Shown: positions 18,137 to 22,638 of the stretch, one piece after another
Numbering within the stretch: the first letter of the stretch is position 1
How the letters are laid out: the number at the start of each line of letters is the position of its first letter
Translations under genes and position numbers: made by a program
IMG/VR virus record: IMGVR_UViG_3300037847_001659
Location: 790-23,427 of that record
DNA: 22,638 nt
Source of the DNA: a virus
Strand: one strand, 5' to 3'
The notes under the pieces: model-generated
Seen by the model: only the letters and a program-made list of their open reading frames with translations
What the model was told of the DNA's origin: nothing
The model's database searches: none

Positions 18137-19877
18137 AAAGGTTATCTTTGATATAGAAACAGAAGGTCTTGAAGGCAACACTATCCATTGTATCGTTGCT
18201 AAAGTTATCGGAGGGGGAACTTATTTGTTCCCTCCTGATAAACTTCAAGAAGGAGCAGACTTAATTGAAAGCGCAGATGTTCTTATTGGACACAACATCA
18301 TAGGCTTTGACATCCCGGTTCTCAAAAAACATTTTGATCTTAACCTTACCAATCACATTGAAGACACTCTTGTTGTCTCTCGATTAGTTAATCCAGTTCT
18401 TACTGGTGGCCACAGTTTAGAAAATTGGGGATACATTCTTTACCCTAATGATGCTGATAAAAGAAAAGCACAGCAGCCTGATAGTTGGGAAGAGTACACA
18501 GAAGAAATGGGAGAGTACTGTATACAGGACGTTGAACTTAATGCAGATGTTTACTATAAGCTATTAGAACAAGTTGAAAACTTTAGCCAGGAATCTATTG
18601 ATCTTGAACACGCAGTTGCCAAGATAGTTAAAGAGCAGGAACAAAACGGATTTATGCTAGATGAAAAGAAAGCTACGCTACTTGCAGCAAAGCTTAATTC
18701 TAAGATGGCAGAGATAGAAAAGAAAGTACACGAAACATTTAAACCTAAATGGGTAGACGATAAATTAGTTACTCCAAAGTTAAGGAAAGATGGTACGCTT
18801 TCTAAAGTAGGATTGACTAATGAGGAAATGGCTAAGTGTCTTAAAACAAATAACTTCAAACCTTTTATGAGGCAGAAGTGGGTTACTTTTAATCTTGGTA
18901 GTCGCAAACAAATCGGAGAATACTTAATTGATTTCGGTTGGAAACCTACCAAGTTTACACCTACCGGGCAGCCTATTGTAGATGAGACTACACTAGAGAA
19001 AGTTAAAGACATACCAGAAGCTACCCTCATTGCAGAGTTTATGATGCTACAGAAAAGAGTAGCACAAGTTTCTTCTTGGCTAGAGTTATCGAAAGAAAGC
19101 AGAGTACATGGCTTTGTTATTTCCAACGGAGCTATCACAGGGAGAATGACGCATAGAAATCCAAACGTAGCCCAAACTCCAAGCTCTACTAAACCTTATG
19201 GTAAAGAATGTAGAGAATGTTGGACAGTACCAGAAGGATACAAGCTAGTAGGAATTGATGCGTCTGGATTAGAATTAAGAGTATTAGCACATTATATGAA
19301 GAACAAGGAGTATGTAAATGAAATCATCAACGGAGATATTCACTCAACAAATCAAAGTCTTGCTGGACTTGGATCACGAAGTCAGGCAAAAACTTTCATC
19401 TACGCTCTCATCTACGGAGCAGGAGATGCTAAAATTGGAAGCGTGGTTGGAGGAAATGCTAAAGCAGGTGCAACACTTAGATCTAGTTTTATCCGCAATC
19501 TACCCTCGCTTGGAAATCTTACAACTGCTGTTGAAAGAGCGGCACAAACAAGAAAGTATGTCAAAGCATTAGACGGTAGAGTAATACATATTAGAAAAGT
19601 TTACTCAGCATTAAACACTTTGTTACAGGGAGGAGGCGCAGTCATTATGAAAACAGCACTTGTTCTCCTGTATAATAAAATAAAAGAATTAAATCTCGAT
19701 GCAAAGTTTGTCGCCAACATACACGACGAATGGCAGATAGAAGTTAGAGAAGACCAAGCAGAGACTGTTGGAAAACTAGGTGTTGAAGCTATACAGGATA
19801 CATCTACTTTATTAAATCTTAATTGTCCTTTAGATGGAGAATACAAGATAGGAGAAAACTGGAGTGAAACGCACTAA
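18084..19877 (+). CDS. DNA polymerase A with 3'-5' exonuclease domain, T7-like
   Basis: This 597-aa replicative polymerase starts at ATG 18084 (MKQNLISLPNKIAHHRFKKV) with GGAAG about 8 nt upstream. The proofreading exonuclease shows FDIETEG (D23, E25), HNIIGFD and YCIQDVELN. The polymerase domain shows motif A GIDASGLELRVLAH (D392), the motif B helix RSQAKTFIYALIYG (K436, Y440, Y444), and motif C IHDEWQ (D548, E549). Y440 aligns with E. coli Pol I position 762; a Tyr there is found in T7 and has been linked to virulent rather than temperate phages. A longer TTG-started form (18042) would overlap more and lacks a good ribosome binding site. It overlaps the next gene by 14 nt. Confidence 0.93.
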   Translation: MKQNLISLPNKIAHHRFKKVIFDIETEGLEGNTIHCIVAKVIGGGTYLFPPDKLQEGADLIESADVLIGHNIIGFDIPVLKKHFDLNLTNHIEDTLVVSRLVNPVLTGGHSLENWGYILYPNDADKRKAQQPDSWEEYTEEMGEYCIQDVELNADVYYKLLEQVENFSQESIDLEHAVAKIVKEQEQNGFMLDEKKATLLAAKLNSKMAEIEKKVHETFKPKWVDDKLVTPKLRKDGTLSKVGLTNEEMAKCLKTNNFKPFMRQKWVTFNLGSRKQIGEYLIDFGWKPTKFTPTGQPIVDETTLEKVKDIPEATLIAEFMMLQKRVAQVSSWLELSKESRVHGFVISNGAITGRMTHRNPNVAQTPSSTKPYGKECRECWTVPEGYKLVGIDASGLELRVLAHYMKNKEYVNEIINGDIHSTNQSLAGLGSRSQAKTFIYALIYGAGDAKIGSVVGGNAKAGATLRSSFIRNLPSLGNLTTAVERAAQTRKYVKALDGRVIHIRKVYSALNTLLQGGGAVIMKTALVLLYNKIKELNLDAKFVANIHDEWQIEVREDQAETVGKLGVEAIQDTSTLLNLNCPLDGEYKIGENWSETH

Positions 19878-20298
19878 TCAATTACATCTCTTTGACTGCA
19901 CTTCTCTTGATGAAGATAGTGATGGACATGTATGTATTAAGTGTGATACTTTTAAAGAGTCTTCTGAGTTTCCTTTTAGAGAGAATGACGGAACTTCTAG
20001 AAGATCTATATGTAGAGAGTGTACAAATAGAAACGGAAAGATTGTACAGGAACTAAGAAAATATAATCCTTTTCCTTGTACTGATGACTATAAATGTCCT
20101 TGTTGTAATAAGACAGAAAAAGAATTAAAAGAATATGGGAGATGGCAGGATCGTTCTGTTTGGGTACTAGACCATAATCACATAACTGAAAAGTTTAGAG
20201 GTTGGATTTGTAATAGTTGTAATAATGCTCTTGGTAGATTTGAAGATAACATTGATACCTTAAAAAGAGTTATCAAATATTTAGAGAAAGACTTATGA
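19864..20298 (+). CDS. Recombination endonuclease VII
   Basis: This 144-aa nuclease starts at GTG 19864 (MKRTNQLHLFDCTSLDEDSD), with GGAG just upstream inside the polymerase gene. The nuclease core has CPCC (residues 78-81), LDHNH (102-106) and FRGWICNSCNNALGRFED (111-128), the His-Me finger and zinc layout of T4 endonuclease VII, which cuts Holliday junctions and other branched DNA. An additional N-terminal Cys set (C24, C27, C50, C53) adds a second likely zinc ribbon, not present in the T4 protein. A GTG start suggests lower expression. It overlaps the following ATG. Confidence 0.88.
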   Translation: MKRTNQLHLFDCTSLDEDSDGHVCIKCDTFKESSEFPFRENDGTSRRSICRECTNRNGKIVQELRKYNPFPCTDDYKCPCCNKTEKELKEYGRWQDRSVWVLDHNHITEKFRGWICNSCNNALGRFEDNIDTLKRVIKYLEKDL

Positions 20299-21071
20299 AA
20301 CCACAGGATAATTTTAGTAAATTTAAATCTGAATCAGGGCATTGGTATACCCAAGAGGGTGAGCCTATGTACACGATTATAGGTGTAAACGGTAAAGAAA
20401 GAAACACAACACTAAGAGATGCAAAGCAATTAGGTTTAGTTCCTTCGGTTACTACCATTATAGGAATGATAGCAAAACCTTCTTTAGAGAACTGGAAGAT
20501 TGAACAAGCTCTTAAATCTGCAATTACTTTAGAGAGATTAGAGGAAGAAAGTTTTAATGCTTTCCTTTATAGATGTAAGAATGATGCTAAGAGTATTGGA
20601 TTAAACGCAGCAAAAGAAGGTACAAAGATACACGCTATGATCGAGAAAGGATTCTTGGGAGGAACTAAATCTAAACCTTATAAGATAATTAAGAAGTGGT
20701 TAGATAAAAACTATCCTAAAGAAAAATGGATAGCAGAAGATTCTTTCTGTGCTAAACAAGGATACGGAGGTAAGATTGATTTGTATTCTGAATCAGGAAT
20801 CTTCATAGACTTTAAAACTAAAAGTAATATTGAAGATAAAGATCCTGCTAAATTAGTATTTGATGATCACGGTATGCAACTCTCAGCTTATGCACAAGGT
20901 TGTAATGTAGAAGATCCTGAAAGAATATCTATATTTATTGATAGAGAAAATATAGAAACAATTAAATTTTTTATATGGGATAAAGAATCTCATTCTAGGC
21001 ATGTTGGTATGTTTAACAGTATTCTTACTTACTGGCAACTTGTTAAGAAGCACGATTCAACAGTTAAGTAA
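20295..21071 (+). CDS. RecB/Cas4-like PD-(D/E)XK nuclease
   Basis: This 258-aa protein has the full set of RecB-family nuclease motifs: H113 (GTKIHAMIE), D162 (GGKIDLY), D172-F-K174 (FIDFKTK), and the QxxxY box (Q195-L-S-A-Y199). The family uses metal ions to degrade DNA from ends. In this gene order it probably replaces the T7 gp6 5'-3' exonuclease, in host DNA breakdown and recombination. The N-terminus (PSVTTIIGMIAKPSLENWKI) is also seen in phage exonucleases. It overlaps the preceding gene by ATGA and shares a base with the next. Confidence 0.85.
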   Translation: MKPQDNFSKFKSESGHWYTQEGEPMYTIIGVNGKERNTTLRDAKQLGLVPSVTTIIGMIAKPSLENWKIEQALKSAITLERLEEESFNAFLYRCKNDAKSIGLNAAKEGTKIHAMIEKGFLGGTKSKPYKIIKKWLDKNYPKEKWIAEDSFCAKQGYGGKIDLYSESGIFIDFKTKSNIEDKDPAKLVFDDHGMQLSAYAQGCNVEDPERISIFIDRENIETIKFFIWDKESHSRHVGMFNSILTYWQLVKKHDSTVK

Positions 21072-21487
21072 TGGCTAGAAGAAAACCAAGAAAAGCTAGA
21101 CCAAAAGAAAAAGGAGTACCTAAAGGATATGACAGTAAGTGGGAACACAGTCTCCACACAGGAGTATTAAAGAATTGGGATCATCATTCAGACTATATTG
21201 AGTACATTGTAAAAAGAAAATATGAACCAGACTTTGTTAAAGATAAAATTATTATAGAGGCAAAGGGAAGATTCTGGGATCACGCAGAGTATAGTAAGTA
21301 TGTATGGATTAGAGAATCGTTACCTGATACAATGGAACTTGTATTCCTTTTTCAGAAACCTTTTTCTCCTATGCCTGGAGCTACCAAAAGGAAAGACGGT
21401 ACTAAAAGAACACACGCTGAATGGGCAGAAGCAAATAATTTTAAATGGTACACAGAAGAAACTTTACCAGAGGAGTTTAAAAAATGA
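21071..21487 (+). CDS. Endonuclease I-like Holliday junction resolvase (T7 gp3-type)
   Basis: This 138-aa protein carries the T7 endonuclease I residues in order and spacing: E25 (SKWEH), D54 (YEPDF), and E63-A-K65 (IIEAKG). The T7 enzyme uses E20, D55, E65 and K67. A HWD/KYVWIRE stretch follows, then KRKDGTKRTHAEWAE. The enzyme cuts branched DNA and helps degrade host DNA. The basic N-terminus (MARRKPRKARPKEK) probably helps DNA binding. It is the second resolvase type in the cluster, after endonuclease VII. Confidence 0.85.
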   Translation: MARRKPRKARPKEKGVPKGYDSKWEHSLHTGVLKNWDHHSDYIEYIVKRKYEPDFVKDKIIIEAKGRFWDHAEYSKYVWIRESLPDTMELVFLFQKPFSPMPGATKRKDGTKRTHAEWAEANNFKWYTEETLPEEFKK

Positions 21488-21768
21488 AGTACAAGTTTAA
21501 TGAAGATAAATCAATAGAAGTTCTTTCTAACTATATAAAGAGTACATACAAAGAACACTATGCTAAAGATAAAAAGTATCAAGCAACAGATATGATCTTT
21601 GATTCAGGATACGGAGAAGGATTTTGTCTAGGCAATATAATGAAGTATGCAATGAGATACAAAAGAAAAGATCAAGGTTATCTCAAAGATATTTTAAAAC
21701 TTATACACTATGCTATTATATTGTATGGTGAAGAAACTAAACGATTAAATGAGGATCCAAGAAAATGA
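21484..21768 (+). CDS. DUF3310-like protein (SaV-like)
   Basis: This 94-aa helical protein has FDSGYGEGFCLGNIMKYAMR and DQGYLKDILKLIHYAIILYG, matching the DUF3310 pattern (F...GNAIKYi.R...K.....DL.KA..Yl). DUF3310 proteins are widespread in phages next to replication and nucleotide genes and have been called nucleotide-kinase-like, though the activity is poorly supported. Here it lies between the resolvase and the ribonucleotide reductase block. ATGA overlaps on both sides. Confidence 0.8.
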   Translation: MKYKFNEDKSIEVLSNYIKSTYKEHYAKDKKYQATDMIFDSGYGEGFCLGNIMKYAMRYKRKDQGYLKDILKLIHYAIILYGEETKRLNEDPRK

Positions 21769-22055
21769 TAGGAAGATTACTATATATGATACCTTTCTTT
21801 GGAATGGTTATAGGAGCATACTTTATGTGGACTCCCGATATTAGAGCAGCAATAATTTTAGCAGGACTTGCTCTAACACAAAGTCTAATATGCTTTTTAT
21901 ATCTTATTGTACAAATTATGGCTAACGGAACTAATGGAACATTAGAAGTAGAGGTAGAGCTTGGTGATGCTCTTATGCCTGTTATCTTCCTTATGTTATC
22001 TTCTATAACATTCTTATTAATAACCACACAACTTGCAGAGGCTTTCGCACTATGA
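21765..22055 (+). CDS. 96-aa three-helix membrane protein
   Basis: It starts MIGRLLYMIPFFGMVIGAYF and has three predicted membrane helices (about residues 4-21, 27-51, 70-90), with an acidic loop between the second and third (LEVEVELGD). A holin is possible by size and topology, but the context (between DUF3310 and ribonucleotide reductase) is not a lysis cassette. It may attach the nucleotide enzymes to the membrane. It overlaps both neighbours by ATGA. Confidence 0.65.
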   Translation: MIGRLLYMIPFFGMVIGAYFMWTPDIRAAIILAGLALTQSLICFLYLIVQIMANGTNGTLEVEVELGDALMPVIFLMLSSITFLLITTQLAEAFAL

Positions 22056-22638
22056 ATACACAACTACCTACTAACTATCAACAGTTTATACATCTGAGCA
22101 GATACGCTAGATGGAATGAAGAGAATCAACGCAGAGAAACATGGGATGAAACTGTATCTCGATACTTTGATTTCTTTGAAAAACATTTAAAAGAAAATCA
22201 TAACCTAAGTAAACCACAGTTCGATGAAACTAGAAAGTACTTAGAGAAAGCTGTACTGTACTTAAACATTATGCCAAGTATGAGAGCATTAATGTCTGCA
22301 GGATTAGCTTTAGAAAAAGATAATGTAGCAGGTTTTAACTGTAGCTATGTTGCTGTAGATAATGTTCGTGCATTTGATGAGACACTTTACATACTTATGT
22401 GTGGTACTGGTGTTGGCTTTAGTGTAGAGCGTCAATATATAAACGAGCTACCAGATCTTCCAGAAGATTTGTTTCCTACAGATACTGTTATTAAAGTAGC
22501 TGATTCTAAAATAGGATGGGCGAAAGCCTACAAAGAGTTGTTATCTTTACTATACTCAGGACAAGTTCCCACATGGGATGTCTCTAACATAAGACCTTAT
22601 GGTGCTAGATTAAAAACATTTGGAGGAAGAGCAAGTGG
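22052..22638 (+). CDS. nrdJ: Ribonucleotide reductase, class II (adenosylcobalamin), 5' part
   Basis: The 195 visible residues begin MNTQLPTNYQQFIHLSRYAR and run off the window. MPSMRALMSAG (residues 74-84), FNCSYVAVDN (95-104, with C97 as a redox-active Cys), and ETLYILMCGTGVGFSVERQY (110-129) match the B12-dependent class II enzymes of virulent phages such as roseophage SIO1 and marine cyanopodoviruses, from memory. The enzyme turns ribonucleotides into deoxyribonucleotides for DNA synthesis and does not need oxygen or a second subunit, but does need cobalamin from the host. The stop of the membrane-protein gene overlaps the ATG. Only the N-terminal portion can be judged. Confidence 0.88.
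   Translation, partial: MNTQLPTNYQQFIHLSRYARWNEENQRRETWDETVSRYFDFFEKHLKENHNLSKPQFDETRKYLEKAVLYLNIMPSMRALMSAGLALEKDNVAGFNCSYVAVDNVRAFDETLYILMCGTGVGFSVERQYINELPDLPEDLFPTDTVIKVADSKIGWAKAYKELLSLLYSGQVPTWDVSNIRPYGARLKTFGGRAS

Noticed and set aside
18554-19138. 194-aa minus-strand ORF inside the DNA polymerase gene
   Set aside because: It is the antisense shadow of a polymerase whose domains are clearly conserved on the plus strand; the product is Ser/Leu/Cys-rich and unlike any protein.
19318-19572. 84-aa plus-strand ORF inside the polymerase gene in another frame
   Set aside because: It begins within the polymerase motif A-B region, has no separate ribosome binding site that stands out, and the composition follows the shifted polymerase codons.

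Overview
The window is a block of an AT-rich, tightly packed tailed-phage (Caudoviricetes) genome. Two families of evidence point to a virulent marine phage of an AT-rich bacterium. One is the T7-type replication set with a class II ribonucleotide reductase. The other is a series of small Lys/Arg-rich proteins next to the terminase, of a kind I associate with marine and SAR11-type phages. The host is an inference. No tRNA, integrase, CRISPR array or phage RNA polymerase gene is visible.

Layout. Positions 1-7181 are on the minus strand and hold packaging and head genes. Reading from the promoter at about 7190-7217 towards position 1, they are: a terminase small-subunit-like protein, a 35-aa membrane peptide, a run of small basic proteins, an HTH protein, the terminase large subunit, the portal, a small helical protein overprinted on the portal 3' end, an acidic virion-associated protein, and the start of a further acidic structural gene. 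Positions 8185-22638 are on the plus strand. First come about 25 small genes, mostly unknown but including three small Cys-pair proteins. Among them sit a GP88-like Cys-rich protein (10134-10808) and a C5-cytosine DNA methyltransferase (11510-12763). The replication block follows: TonB-like membrane protein, ssDNA-binding protein, primase-helicase, family A DNA polymerase with exonuclease domain, endonuclease VII, RecB-like nuclease, T7 endonuclease I-like resolvase, a DUF3310-like protein, a membrane protein, and the 5' part of an adenosylcobalamin-dependent ribonucleotide reductase that runs off the window.

The arms diverge from a control region at about 7183-8184. It holds a back-to-back pair of near-consensus sigma-70 promoters, ten AGACT/AGTCT pentamers in about 350 bp, an AT-rich mirror-repeat tract, a long nested inverted-repeat structure (7816-7918), and a second structure with two identical GCAA-loop hairpins inside a closing stem (7932-7995). 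It could be the replication origin, a long structured leader, a non-coding RNA, or several of these. It is the best candidate for something undescribed.

How the genes work together. Nucleases degrade host DNA and process branched phage DNA; the reductase supplies deoxynucleotides; primase-helicase, polymerase and ssDNA-binding protein copy the genome; terminase and portal package it. The near-consensus promoters suggest that at least early transcription uses host RNA polymerase. Genes overlap mostly by ATGA or TAATG, so translational coupling is probably common.
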